Assembly: GCF_004297875.1 (NCBI RefSeq)
Contig: NZ_SCSK01000038.1
Coordinates: 1 to 64,000 of the forward strand
Origin: Pandoraea sp.
GTDB taxonomy: Bacteria; Pseudomonadota; Gammaproteobacteria; Burkholderiales; Burkholderiaceae
DNA length: 64,000 bases
Direction: 5' to 3'
Shown piece by piece: positions 25,470-33,947 of this stretch. Every line of letters begins with the position of its first letter. The first letter of the stretch is position 1. The position numbers and the translations under genes were made by a program. The notes under the pieces were generated by a model, which did no database searches, was not told the origin of the DNA, and was given only the letters and a program-made list of their open reading frames with translations.

Positions 25470-25503
25470 TATAATCTCGCCCCGGTGCGCACGCTGGCGC
25501 ACC
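25470..25503 (+). promoter_or_regulatory. tRNA promoter -10 and leader hairpin
   Basis: A perfect TATAAT hexamer (25470-25475) lies 34 bp before the tRNA. No good -35 is visible. The leader contains GGTGCGC / GCGCACC (25484-25503), a perfect 7-bp stem with a 6-nt loop, perhaps a 5'-end processing feature. Confidence 0.6.
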
Positions 25504-25509
25504 GCATGG

Positions 25510-25586
<77 letters not shown>

Positions 25587-25637
25587 GCCAGCGTGCCGGC
25601 TCGCCGTCGGCAGGCCGGCGCGTCATTTGCGCGGCGC

Positions 25638-27158
25638 TTACATCTGCGCGCCGATCATCCACGGCACGAATTCTTCGTCGCCGACACCCAGTGCCTCGCT
25701 CTTGCTCCGCTCGCCGGAGGCTACGCGCAGGATGGCGTGAAAAATCTCTTCGCCCTTTTGCATGACAGTTGCGCCGCCGTCCATGATGTCGCCGCAATTG
25801 ACGTCCATGTCGTCGCTCATCCGATTGAACATCGGCGTGTTGGTCGCCACCTTGATCGAGGGCGCTGGCTTTGCGCCGAAGCACGAGCCGCGGCCAGTGG
25901 TGAACACCACGAGATTGGCGCCGCTGGCGATCTGGCCGGTGGCGCCCATCGGATCGTAGCCCGGGGCGTCCATGAACACCAGGCCGTGCGTGTCGATCGG
26001 CTCGGCATAGCGATACACGCCCATGAGCGGCGTCGAGCCGCTCTTGGCGACTGCGCCGAGCGATTTCTCGAGGATGGTGGTCAGCCCGCCGGCCTTGTTG
26101 CCCGGCGTCGGGTTATTGTCGATGCTGCCTTTCTCGCGCTGCGCGTAATCTTCCCACCAGTGAATCCGCTCGACGATTTTCTCGCCGACTTCGCGCGATA
26201 TCGCCCGGCGCGTCAGCAGGTGCTCCGCGCCATAGATCTCCGGGGTTTCGGAGAGAATCGCCGTGCCGCCATGCTGTACCAGCAAGTCGACCGCAGCGCC
26301 CAGCGCCGGATTCGCGGTAATGCCCGAATAGCCGTCGGACCCGCCGCATTGCAGCGCGATGTTCAGGTGCGACACCGGCAGCGGCTCGCGCTTGACCTGG
26401 TTGGCCGCCGGCAGCATGGCGTCGATCGCCGCGATGGCCGCATCGACCGTTTTCTGCGTCCCGCCCAGCTCCTGCATCACCAGCGGCACTACCGTCGGTC
26501 CGGCGTTGACGCCTTCGGCCAGGAACATCGCGCCCATCTGATTGGCTTCGCAGCCAAGGCCGATCACCAGCACGGCCGCGAAGTTGGGATGCTTGACGAA
26601 GCCACCCAGCGTGCGCCTCAACTGCTGGATGCCTTCGCCGTTGTGATCGATGCAGCAGCCGAAGCTGTGCGTGATGGGCACGATGCCATCCACGTTCGGG
26701 TAGGCGTCGAGCTTGCCGGGCGCGGCAAAATGGCGGGCCACCAGTTTGCTGACCGTGGCCGAGCAATTGACCGTGCTGATCACGCCGATGTAGTTGCGCG
26801 TCGCGACCCGCCCGTCGGCCCGCCGAATGCCCAGGAACGTCGCCGGCGCCGCGGCCGGAGCCACCGCCTTGACGTCGCTGCCGAACGCATAGTCGCGGTC
26901 GAACGTGCCCATCGACAGGTTGTGCACGTGCACGTGCTCGCCGGGCGCGATGGCGCGCGTGGTAAAGCCGATGATCTGCCCGTAGCGGCGTACCGGCGCG
27001 CCTTCGGCGATCGGGCGTACCGCAATCTTGTGGGCCGCGGGAATATCGTCGCGCGCGACGATGCCGTCCAGTTCCGCCAGCACCGTACCGGCGCTCAGTG
27101 CGTTGCGCGCGATCGCCACATCGTCCTGCGGCTTGATCAGCAATACCTGCGTCTGCAT
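25638..27158 (-). CDS. UxaA-family altronate/galactarate-type dehydratase
   Basis: A 506-aa sugar-acid dehydratase. An N-terminal SAF-like domain (about 1-100; IAVRPIAEGAPVRRYGQIIGF) is followed by the UxaA/GarD catalytic domain with the motifs GRVATRNYIGVISTVNCSAT, THSFGCCIDHNGEG, VIGLGCEANQ, LQCGGSDGYSGITANPALG, SIDNNPTPGNKAGG, and TTGRGSCFGAKPAP. These enzymes remove water from altronate, galactarate or related acids in an iron-dependent reaction. The full single-chain length agrees with UxaA. No uxaB or uxaC partner is close, so the substrate is uncertain. GAGGAG precedes the ATG. It is divergent from a GntR gene. Confidence 0.9.
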   Translation of the reverse strand: MQTQVLLIKPQDDVAIARNALSAGTVLAELDGIVARDDIPAAHKIAVRPIAEGAPVRRYGQIIGFTTRAIAPGEHVHVHNLSMGTFDRDYAFGSDVKAVAPAAAPATFLGIRRADGRVATRNYIGVISTVNCSATVSKLVARHFAAPGKLDAYPNVDGIVPITHSFGCCIDHNGEGIQQLRRTLGGFVKHPNFAAVLVIGLGCEANQMGAMFLAEGVNAGPTVVPLVMQELGGTQKTVDAAIAAIDAMLPAANQVKREPLPVSHLNIALQCGGSDGYSGITANPALGAAVDLLVQHGGTAILSETPEIYGAEHLLTRRAISREVGEKIVERIHWWEDYAQREKGSIDNNPTPGNKAGGLTTILEKSLGAVAKSGSTPLMGVYRYAEPIDTHGLVFMDAPGYDPMGATGQIASGANLVVFTTGRGSCFGAKPAPSIKVATNTPMFNRMSDDMDVNCGDIMDGGATVMQKGEEIFHAILRVASGERSKSEALGVGDEEFVPWMIGAQM

Positions 27159-27258
27159 GTTGTCTCCTCGGAAGTGATTGAGTTGCCGCGACGCGATCGC
27201 AAAGGCGCGCGCCGGGCCTGGCGGCAATTGTGAAATAATGCGAGCCGGTCGGGCAAAT

Positions 27259-27269
27259 TGGTCTGACCA
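27259..27269. promoter_or_regulatory. FadR-type GntR operator (TGGT-N3-ACCA)
   Basis: TGGTCTGACCA, a classical FCD-GntR site, within the sequence AATTGGTCTGACCAC. It lies 20 bp before the gntR ATG and about 100 bp before the dehydratase start, so the GntR protein probably represses both divergent genes. Confidence 0.75.
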
Positions 27270-27289
27270 CATTCGAGCGAGATTTCGCC

Positions 27290-28009
27290 ATGACAACTCC
27301 CACTGTCGCTCGGGGCCTGCTCGGGCGCGTCGTCAAGGAACTGGAAAGCCAGATACTGGAAGGCAGTTGGCGCGAGCAGACGCGCCTGCCGTCCGAGCGC
27401 GCGCTCGCCGAGTCGCACGGCGTCTCACGCTCTACCGTGCGCGAAGCGATTCAGCGGCTGGTCGCGCGCGGCCTGCTCGAGACCCGGCGCGGCAGCGGCG
27501 TGTTCGTGGTCGGCGCGCAACCGGCGCGGCCGAGCGCGCCGTGGCTGCAACTGATCGCCGAGAGCGCGCCGATGCGTTCGGATACGCTCGAATTTCGTCT
27601 CATCTTCGAATGTGCGTCGGCGCGTTTTGCCGCCGAGCGCGCAAGCGCCGATGAATTGGCCGCGATGGCCGAGATTCTCGAGCGCATGCAACTGGCCGTC
27701 CATGCGCGCAAGGTGGATGAGGAGGCCGCGACCGATGCGGCGTTTCATGCGGCATTGGCGCGCGCATCGCACAACATCATGCTCGATCACTTCCACGCCA
27801 GCGTGATCACGCTGCTGCGCGAGCACATAATCAGCAATACCTATGACGCTGCGGGCGACAATGCCAAGGCCCGCCAGCGGGCGCTGGCCCGGCTGGCGCA
27901 GCATCAGCGAGTGTTCGACGCCGTGCGCGCGCGCAAGCCGCAGGCCGCCTTCGAGGCGATGCGCGAGCATCTGGACTTCGTCGGCCAGCAGTTTCGCTGC
28001 GGCGGCTGA
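27290..28009 (+). CDS. GntR-family regulator (FadR/FCD subfamily)
   Basis: A 239-aa regulator. The winged helix (about 5-75) contains LPSERALAESHGVSRSTVREAIQRLVARGLLETRRGSGVFV. The all-helical FCD effector domain spans about 95-225, with metal/ligand residues in FRLIFECASARFAAE, DAAFHAALARASHN and EHLDFV. FadR-subfamily members bind sugar acids or other carboxylates and release DNA. It is divergent from the UxaA-family dehydratase, its likely target, with a TGGT-N3-ACCA operator in the gap. Confidence 0.93.
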   Translation: MTTPTVARGLLGRVVKELESQILEGSWREQTRLPSERALAESHGVSRSTVREAIQRLVARGLLETRRGSGVFVVGAQPARPSAPWLQLIAESAPMRSDTLEFRLIFECASARFAAERASADELAAMAEILERMQLAVHARKVDEEAATDAAFHAALARASHNIMLDHFHASVITLLREHIISNTYDAAGDNAKARQRALARLAQHQRVFDAVRARKPQAAFEAMREHLDFVGQQFRCGG

Positions 28010-28056
28010 ATCGGCCCAGCCGCGCCGCGCCATAGCGTCCGGCGGGCTCTGGCCGT

Positions 28057-29037
28057 CTACACGAAGCCGACCACGCGGTGCGGCACGTAAGGCGCTTCGA
28101 GCAGCGCGATTTCTTCGTCGGTGAGCGTGAGCGACAGGGCCGCGACGGCGTCGTCGATATGCTGCGGCCTGGAGGCGCCGATGATCGGCGCGGACACGAC
28201 CGACTTGCTCAGAACCCATGCCAGCGCAACCTGCGCACGCGGCACGCCACGCTGCTCGGCCACTCGCGCGACTGCCTCGATGACGGCCCGGTCCGCATCG
28301 ATGGTGGCTGCATAGAGGGATTTGCCGTAGGCGTCGGACTCGATGCGCCCGGTGCTCTCGTCCCAGTCGCGCGTGAGACGGCCGCGCGCGAGCGGGCTCC
28401 AGGGCACCACGCCGATTTTCTCGTCGCGGCACAGCGGATGCATTTCGCGTTCCTCTTCGCGGTACAGCAGGTTGTAATGATCCTGCATGGTGACGAAGCG
28501 GGTCCAGCCATGCCGGTCTGCCACATGCAGCGCCTTGGCGAATTGCCACGCATACATCGACGAGGCGCCGATATAGCGCGCCTTGCCGGCCTTGACCACA
28601 TCATGCAGCGCCTCGAGCGTTTCCTCGATCGGCGTGTGATAGTCCCAGCGATGAATCTGGTACAGATCGACGTAGTCCATGCCGAGCCGCTTCAGGCTGG
28701 CATCGATCGACTGCATGATGGCCTTGCGCGAGAGCCCGCCGCCATTGGGTGCTTTCGACATCGGAAAGTACACCTTGGTGGCAACCACCAGTTCGTCGCG
28801 CGCGGCATAGTCGCGCAAGGCCCGGCCGACGATCTCTTCACTGGTGCCGTCCGAATAACTGTTGGCGGTGTCGAAAAAATTGATGCCGGCATCCAGTGCG
28901 TGTTTGATGAGCGCGCGGCTGGGCGCCTCCGGCAAGGTCCACGGGTGATTGCCGCGTTCGGGCACGCCGTAGGTCATGCAGCCGAGGCAGATGCGCGAAA
29001 TGTCGACGCCGGTCGAGCCGAGTTTGACGGTTTTCAT
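28057..29037 (-). CDS. Aldo/keto reductase
   Basis: A 326-aa TIM-barrel NADPH-dependent oxidoreductase. The catalytic tetrad is visible: Asp and Tyr in FFDTANSYSDGTSE, Lys in VVATKVYF, His in LYQIHRWD. The cofactor region VPWSPLARGRLTR and the C-terminal APIIGASRPQHIDDAV are typical of the AKR11/12-like group of general stress and sugar-aldehyde reductases. The start is the ATG of MKTVKLGSTGVDISRICLG; longer readings lack a ribosome site. The substrate is unknown, but a role with the adjacent sugar-acid dehydratase is possible. Confidence 0.93.
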   Translation of the reverse strand: MKTVKLGSTGVDISRICLGCMTYGVPERGNHPWTLPEAPSRALIKHALDAGINFFDTANSYSDGTSEEIVGRALRDYAARDELVVATKVYFPMSKAPNGGGLSRKAIMQSIDASLKRLGMDYVDLYQIHRWDYHTPIEETLEALHDVVKAGKARYIGASSMYAWQFAKALHVADRHGWTRFVTMQDHYNLLYREEEREMHPLCRDEKIGVVPWSPLARGRLTRDWDESTGRIESDAYGKSLYAATIDADRAVIEAVARVAEQRGVPRAQVALAWVLSKSVVSAPIIGASRPQHIDDAVAALSLTLTDEEIALLEAPYVPHRVVGFV

Positions 29038-29187
29038 AAGCAGGTCTGATCGAGACAAGGAGTGGAGGGAAAAGCGAGTCCCGATTGTAGGGCCATTCGC
29101 CGAGGGCTGCAGGCCAACGCCCGGTTGCCGCCGGGCGCCGGTGGTGCGATGATGCATTTATCCATCGGACTCTCATTACCCATCGCC

Positions 29188-29880
29188 ATGTCTCTACACA
29201 TCGGTATCGTGGCTTGCTCGGCCGAGGGCGCGGCGCTGTGCTATCGCACCATCTGCAGCGAGGGCACGCAATGGTTCGGGCCGCACGGCCACCCTGAAGT
29301 TACGATGCATACCCCGTCGCTCGCCGAGTACGTCGAATGTCTCGAGCGCAACGACTGGCAAGGGGTGTGCGAGTTGATGCTGGCCTCGGCCAACAAGCTT
29401 GCGAGCGTCGGCGCCGATTTCCTGATCTGCCCCGACAACACCATCCACCAGGCGCTGCCGCTGATCGCCTCGAGGTCGCCGCTGCCCTGGTTGCATATCG
29501 CCGAGGTGGTGGCCGCTGAAGCGGCCGCGCGGGGCTGTCGGCGCGTAGGCCTGACGGGGACGCGTTGGCTGGTCGACAGCGACACCTATCCGGAAAAGCT
29601 CGCCGAGCGGGGCATTGGCTACGTGCGCCCGAGCGACGCCGAGCGCGACGAAATCAACCGCATCATCATGGAGGAACTGGTCAATGGCGTTTTCACGCCC
29701 CAGGCAATCGCGGTTTTCCAGCGCGTCATCGGCGGCATGAAGCAGGCCGGCTGCGACGGCGTGGTACTTGGTTGCACCGAAATTCCGCTGATCATCAGCG
29801 ACGCCAATTCACCGCTGCCAACCTTCGACTCGACCCGCCTGCTGGCCAAGGCGGCGCTGCGCCGCGCCGCGCAGGCCTGA
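29188..29880 (+). CDS. Aspartate/glutamate racemase family protein
   Basis: A 230-aa cofactor-independent racemase-fold protein of the YgeA group. The two catalytic cysteines are expected in LICPDNTIHQ and VLGCTEIPLII, both present, and the length equals YgeA. The typical N-terminal GGMSWEST is replaced by ACSAEGAALCYRT, so it belongs to a divergent subgroup. It inverts the alpha-carbon of an amino acid (Asp, Glu or homoserine are reported for relatives). There is no strong Shine-Dalgarno; an upstream ATGATG at about 29150 is an alternative start. Confidence 0.88.
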   Translation: MSLHIGIVACSAEGAALCYRTICSEGTQWFGPHGHPEVTMHTPSLAEYVECLERNDWQGVCELMLASANKLASVGADFLICPDNTIHQALPLIASRSPLPWLHIAEVVAAEAAARGCRRVGLTGTRWLVDSDTYPEKLAERGIGYVRPSDAERDEINRIIMEELVNGVFTPQAIAVFQRVIGGMKQAGCDGVVLGCTEIPLIISDANSPLPTFDSTRLLAKAALRRAAQA

Positions 29881-29892
29881 CGCGCACGGTTC

Positions 29893-30924
29893 TCAGCCGC
29901 CCGGCTTGCGCCCCAGCAGATGATCGATGAACAGGCGGGCCGGCACGGCCAGCGTTTTGTAGTCGCGTACGCACATATCCAGCGAAAGCTCGGCCCACGG
30001 TTCGTCCAGGCGGATCATTTTGATGCCCAGGCTTTTGCTGTAGCCCGCCGCGATTTCGCCGGGCACGATCGAAATGCCTAGCTTGGCGCGCACCATATGG
30101 CATGCGGCATCGTAGCTGCCGACCCGTACGCGGGTGCGAACGATCTGGTTGTAGGCGTTGGCCGCCTGCGTGACGAGTCGATCCCAGCCGCCGCCGTTGG
30201 TCAGGCTGACGAACTCGTGCTCGAGCGCCTCGAAGAACTTGATCGACTTGCGCTTGGCCAGGGGGTGCACGGCCGGCGTCACCAACACCAGACGGGTGGC
30301 GCGGTAATGCCAGAACTGCAGCGCATCCGGGTACTCGACCACCGGCGAGACGATGCCGATATCGGCCAGCCCGCTGGTGACCGACTCCAGCGTGTCGGAG
30401 GTCGACTGCTCCTGCAGATCGACCCGCACGTCCGGATGCGATTCGCGGAATTTCGCCAGATCGTCCGGCAGAAACTGAATCACCGCCGCCAGACTGGCGA
30501 ACACGCGAATCTGGCCGCGCACGCCCTGCGCGTATTCCGACAGCTCGGCATTGAGCTGCCGCAGGCCGCCCAGCGTGCTCTGCGCATGTCGATACAGCAC
30601 GTAGCCGGCCGGCGTGGGTTCGACGCCGCGCGCCAGGCGATACAGCAATTGCGTGCTGAACATCTCTTCCAGATCGGAGATGCGCTTGCTGGCGGCCGAA
30701 GCCGCAAGGTAATTGCGCTCGGCGGCCTTGGTCATATTGCGCAGCTCGACCACATCGGCGAATAATTTGAGCGAAAAAAAGTCGAGCCGCGTGATCGGCG
30801 GCACCGTGGCGCGCGAGGTTGACGCAGGCGCGCTCGGCAAGCCATCGAGCAATGCGTCATAGTCGCCGGTCTCTTCTGTCTGAAGTGTTTTTTGCACGAT
30901 GGCACTCCTCTTGGCGGCAGCCAT
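29893..30924 (-). CDS. LysR-family regulator with N-terminal extension
   Basis: A 343-aa regulator. The DNA-binding domain begins only near residue 46 (LDFFSLKLFADVVELRNMTKAAERN) after a Thr/Ser/Ala-rich tail; LysR proteins normally start there. The effector domain follows from about residue 135. It lies just downstream of the last gene of the dpp-type operon (58 bp gap, same strand), so it could be co-transcribed and control peptide uptake, or serve the racemase convergent to it. A shorter start inside the frame cannot be excluded. Confidence 0.88.
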   Translation of the reverse strand: MAAAKRSAIVQKTLQTEETGDYDALLDGLPSAPASTSRATVPPITRLDFFSLKLFADVVELRNMTKAAERNYLAASAASKRISDLEEMFSTQLLYRLARGVEPTPAGYVLYRHAQSTLGGLRQLNAELSEYAQGVRGQIRVFASLAAVIQFLPDDLAKFRESHPDVRVDLQEQSTSDTLESVTSGLADIGIVSPVVEYPDALQFWHYRATRLVLVTPAVHPLAKRKSIKFFEALEHEFVSLTNGGGWDRLVTQAANAYNQIVRTRVRVGSYDAACHMVRAKLGISIVPGEIAAGYSKSLGIKMIRLDEPWAELSLDMCVRDYKTLAVPARLFIDHLLGRKPGG

Positions 30925-30981
30925 GTCAGTCCCCCCGCACGGCCGGTTGGCCGAGGAGCCGGGGCCATGCGCTGTGTTTGG

Positions 30982-31989
30982 TCACAGCCGTGCCTCCTGA
31001 ACCGCGTGGCATGCCACCGTCGCGGCGCCGTGCGCCAGCGGCGCCGGCGTCTCGCGGCGGCAGCGCTCGTTGGCGTGCGGACAGCGAGGATGAAAAGTGC
31101 AGCCGGGCGGCGGGCGCAGCGGATTGGGAACTTCTCCGGCCACGGGCGTCCTGGCCTTGCCGGTCATGTTCAGATCCGGAATCGCGTCGAGCAGCATGCG
31201 CGTGTATGGGTGGCGCGGATGCGCAAACAGTTCGCGCTTGGGCGCGATTTCCACCATGCGGCCCAGATACATCACACCGACACGATCGGCGATATGGTGC
31301 ACCACGGCCAGATTGTGCGAGATGAACAGGTAGGTCAGCCCCATGCGCTGCTGCAGATCCTTCATCAAATTGAGCACCTGTGCCTGCACCGACACGTCCA
31401 ACGCCGACGTTGGCTCGTCGCACACCAGGAAATCGGGCTGGGTGGCCAGCGCGCGGGCAATCGAGATGCGCTGGCGCTGGCCGCCGGAGAATTGATGCGG
31501 ATACTTCACCTTGTCGGCGGCGCTCAGGCCCACCAGACCCAGCAATTCGTCGACCCGCTGTTCCATCTCGGCGCGGCTCATGTCCGGGCGGTGCGCCTGC
31601 AGCGGTTCGGCGATGATGTGCCCGACTCGCCAGCGCGGATCCAGGCTGGCGTAGGGATCCTGGAAAATCATCTGCAGGCGCTGGCGCAGATGGCGGCCCT
31701 CGCGCGTGGCCAGCGCCGCGATCGGATGACCCTCGAAATGAATGGCGCCGCGCGTGAGTCCGTACAGACCCACCAGCAGCCGTGCGATGGTCGATTTGCC
31801 GCAGCCCGACTCGCCCACCAGGGCCAGGGTCTCGCCTCGGGCAATGTCGAACGACACGCCGTCGACCGCCCGCAGCGTGCTGCGCTGCTTGCCCTGCAGC
31901 AGGCGGTCGAGCCACGAGGCGGAAACGTCGAAGTAGCGCGCCGCGTTGTCGACCTTGACCAGCGGTTCAGGGGCGGATGCCGTTTGCAT
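30982..31989 (-). CDS. dppF: Peptide ABC transporter ATP-binding protein (DppF-type)
   Basis: A 335-aa cytoplasmic ATPase. Walker [11 protein letters not shown]-loop [15 protein letters not shown], signature [15 protein letters not shown], Walker [13 protein letters not shown], and H-loop ISHNLAVV. The C-terminal oligopeptide-transporter extension is Cys-rich ([15 protein letters not shown]). It pairs with the DppD-type ATPase 13 bp upstream to power the importer. Member of the minus-strand operon dppB-amidohydrolase-dppA-dppC-dppD-dppF. Confidence 0.95.
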   Translation of the reverse strand: MQTASAPEPLVKVDNAARYFDVSASWLDRLLQGKQRSTLRAVDGVSFDIARGETLALVGESGCGKSTIARLLVGLYGLTRGAIHFEGHPIAALATREGRHLRQRLQMIFQDPYASLDPRWRVGHIIAEPLQAHRPDMSRAEMEQRVDELLGLVGLSAADKVKYPHQFSGGQRQRISIARALATQPDFLVCDEPTSALDVSVQAQVLNLMKDLQQRMGLTYLFISHNLAVVHHIADRVGVMYLGRMVEIAPKRELFAHPRHPYTRMLLDAIPDLNMTGKARTPVAGEVPNPLRPPPGCTFHPRCPHANERCRRETPAPLAHGAATVACHAVQEARL

Positions 31990-32002
31990 GCCTGTGTTCC
32001 TT

Positions 32003-33004
32003 TCAGGGAGAGGGGGCGGGCGTCGCCGCGCGCGGCTCGTGCAGCCAGCATGCCGCCTGGCTTTCGCCGGCCGGGAACAGCTCGGGACGCTGCGAGGTGC
32101 ACGGCGCGAAGCGCTCGCGGCAACGGGGGTTGAAGGCGCAACCCGGCGGTATGGCGTTCAGCCGCGGCATGGCGCCGTCGATCTGCGGCAGCCGCTCGAC
32201 TTCGCGCGCGATCGACGGGATCGACGCCATCAGCCCGGCCGTGTAGGGGTGGCGCGGCCGGTGGATGACCTCGGCCACGCGGCCGATTTCCGCAACGCGC
32301 CCGGCATACATGACCGCCACGCGATCGGCGGTCTCGGCGATCACGCCCATGTCGTGGGTGATCAGCATCACGGCGGTGCCGTGCTCGCGACACAGCGTCT
32401 TGAGCAAAGTGATGATTTGCGCCTGCACCGACACGTCGAGCGCGGTGGTCGGCTCGTCGGCGATGATCAGCTTGGGTTCGGCGGCCAGCGCCAGCGCAAT
32501 CACCACACGCTGGCGCATGCCGCCGGAGAACTGGTGGGGATAATGCTCGATGCGTTCCCTGGCCGCCGAGATGCCGGTCGACTCGAGCAATTCGATGGCG
32601 CGCTTTTTGGCCGCGCCGCGGCTGAGGTCGAGATGGGTCTGGATCGTCTCGATCAATTGGCGCCCGACCGTGTACAGCGGGTTGAGCGAGGTCAGCGGAT
32701 CCTGGAAGATCGCGCCGATCTCGCGGCCGCGGATGCGGCGCATCTGCTCGTACGGCAGATTGTCGATGCGTCGCCCATTCAGGCGGATCTCGCCGCCGGC
32801 GATGCGTCCGGGTGCCTCGAGCAGGCCGATGATGGCTGCGCCGGTAAGCGATTTGCCGGCGCCCGACTCGCCGACCACGCCGAGCACTTCGCCCGGTGCG
32901 ATCGACAACGAGACCTGGTCGATGGCCGTGAGCACGCCGTGGCGTGTGGGAAATTCGACGCGCAGCTCGCGCACTTCGAGAAGCGGTGTGGCTTGGGTTG
33001 ACAC
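32003..33004 (-). CDS. dppD: Peptide ABC transporter ATP-binding protein (DppD-type)
   Basis: A 333-aa ATPase. Walker [12 protein letters not shown]-loop [15 protein letters not shown], signature [15 protein letters not shown], Walker [13 protein letters not shown], and H-loop ITHDMGVI. It ends with the Cys-rich oligopeptide C-terminal domain ([15 protein letters not shown]). It starts 7 bp after the permease gene and ends 13 bp before dppF, all on one strand, so it is certainly co-transcribed. Confidence 0.95.
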   Translation of the reverse strand: MSTQATPLLEVRELRVEFPTRHGVLTAIDQVSLSIAPGEVLGVVGESGAGKSLTGAAIIGLLEAPGRIAGGEIRLNGRRIDNLPYEQMRRIRGREIGAIFQDPLTSLNPLYTVGRQLIETIQTHLDLSRGAAKKRAIELLESTGISAARERIEHYPHQFSGGMRQRVVIALALAAEPKLIIADEPTTALDVSVQAQIITLLKTLCREHGTAVMLITHDMGVIAETADRVAVMYAGRVAEIGRVAEVIHRPRHPYTAGLMASIPSIAREVERLPQIDGAMPRLNAIPPGCAFNPRCRERFAPCTSQRPELFPAGESQAACWLHEPRAATPAPSP

Positions 33005-33011
33005 GTCTACC

Positions 33012-33947
33012 TCACTGCAGTTTGGGATTGAGCGCGTCGCGCAGCCAGTCCCCGAGCAGGTTGACCGAGAGCACCAGCAGGACCAGCGCGAGCCCCGGGA
33101 AAATCGTGATCCACCATTCGCCGGAGAACAGATAGTCGTTGCCGGTGCGGATCAGCGTGCCCAGCGAGGGAGAAGTCGGCGATACGCCGACCCCGAGGAA
33201 CGACAGTGTCGCCTCGGTGATGATGGCGGTGGCCACATGCACGGTCGCCAGCACCAGCACCGGCCCCAGCACGTTGGGCAACACGTGGCGAAACATGATG
33301 CGCGGCGACGAGATGCCCATGACGCGAGCGGCCTGCACATATTCCTTGTGCTTCTCGACCAGGGTCGAGCCCCGCACGGTGCGCGCATATTGCGGCCAGC
33401 CCGCCAGCGAGATCGACAGGATCAGCACCGGAAAAGCGATCAGGTCGTGCAGCTCGTGCGGAAAGATCGCGCGCGCGATGCCGTCGACGAGCAGCGCGAT
33501 GAGGATCGACGGGAATGACAGTTGCACGTCGGCCACGCGCATGATGACGGCATCGAGCGCACCGCCGGAAAAGCCCGAGAGCAATCCCAGGCCGACGCCG
33601 AACACCAGCGAGAGCAGCACCGCCACCACGCCGATGAACAGCGAAATGCGCGAGCCGTAAATGATGGCGGAGAGCACGTCGCGCCCCTGATCGTCGGTGC
33701 CCAGGAAAAACGCCCATCGGCCATGCGACACCCAGGCCGGGGGCAGCAGGGCGTTATTCAGGTTCAGCGTGCTCAGGTCGAACGGATGGTGCGGCGCGAC
33801 CCAGGGCGCGAAGACCGCGGCGACGATCATCGCGCATGCGATCACCGCCGCGACCATCGCCAGCGGCGAACGCACGAAGCTATGGAAGAGATCGCTGTCC
33901 CGGCAGCGGGACAGGATGCTCTTGCCGGCGGCAGCGCTCACGCTCAC
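33012..33947 (-). CDS. dppC: Peptide ABC transporter permease (DppC-type)
   Basis: A 311-aa inner-membrane permease with about six helices. It carries the DppC/OppC N-terminal domain (HHPFDLSTLNLNNALLPP, LGTDDQGRDVLSAIIYGSR) and the EAA loop EYVQAARVMGISSPRIMFRHVLPNVLGP that contacts the ATPases. The start is taken as GTG overlapping the dppA stop (GTGA, 4 bp), which suits translational coupling; an ATG 15 bases further upstream would overlap dppA by 19 bp. It forms the channel with DppB. Confidence 0.92.
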   Translation of the reverse strand: MSVSAAAGKSILSRCRDSDLFHSFVRSPLAMVAAVIACAMIVAAVFAPWVAPHHPFDLSTLNLNNALLPPAWVSHGRWAFFLGTDDQGRDVLSAIIYGSRISLFIGVVAVLLSLVFGVGLGLLSGFSGGALDAVIMRVADVQLSFPSILIALLVDGIARAIFPHELHDLIAFPVLILSISLAGWPQYARTVRGSTLVEKHKEYVQAARVMGISSPRIMFRHVLPNVLGPVLVLATVHVATAIITEATLSFLGVGVSPTSPSLGTLIRTGNDYLFSGEWWITIFPGLALVLLVLSVNLLGDWLRDALNPKLQ

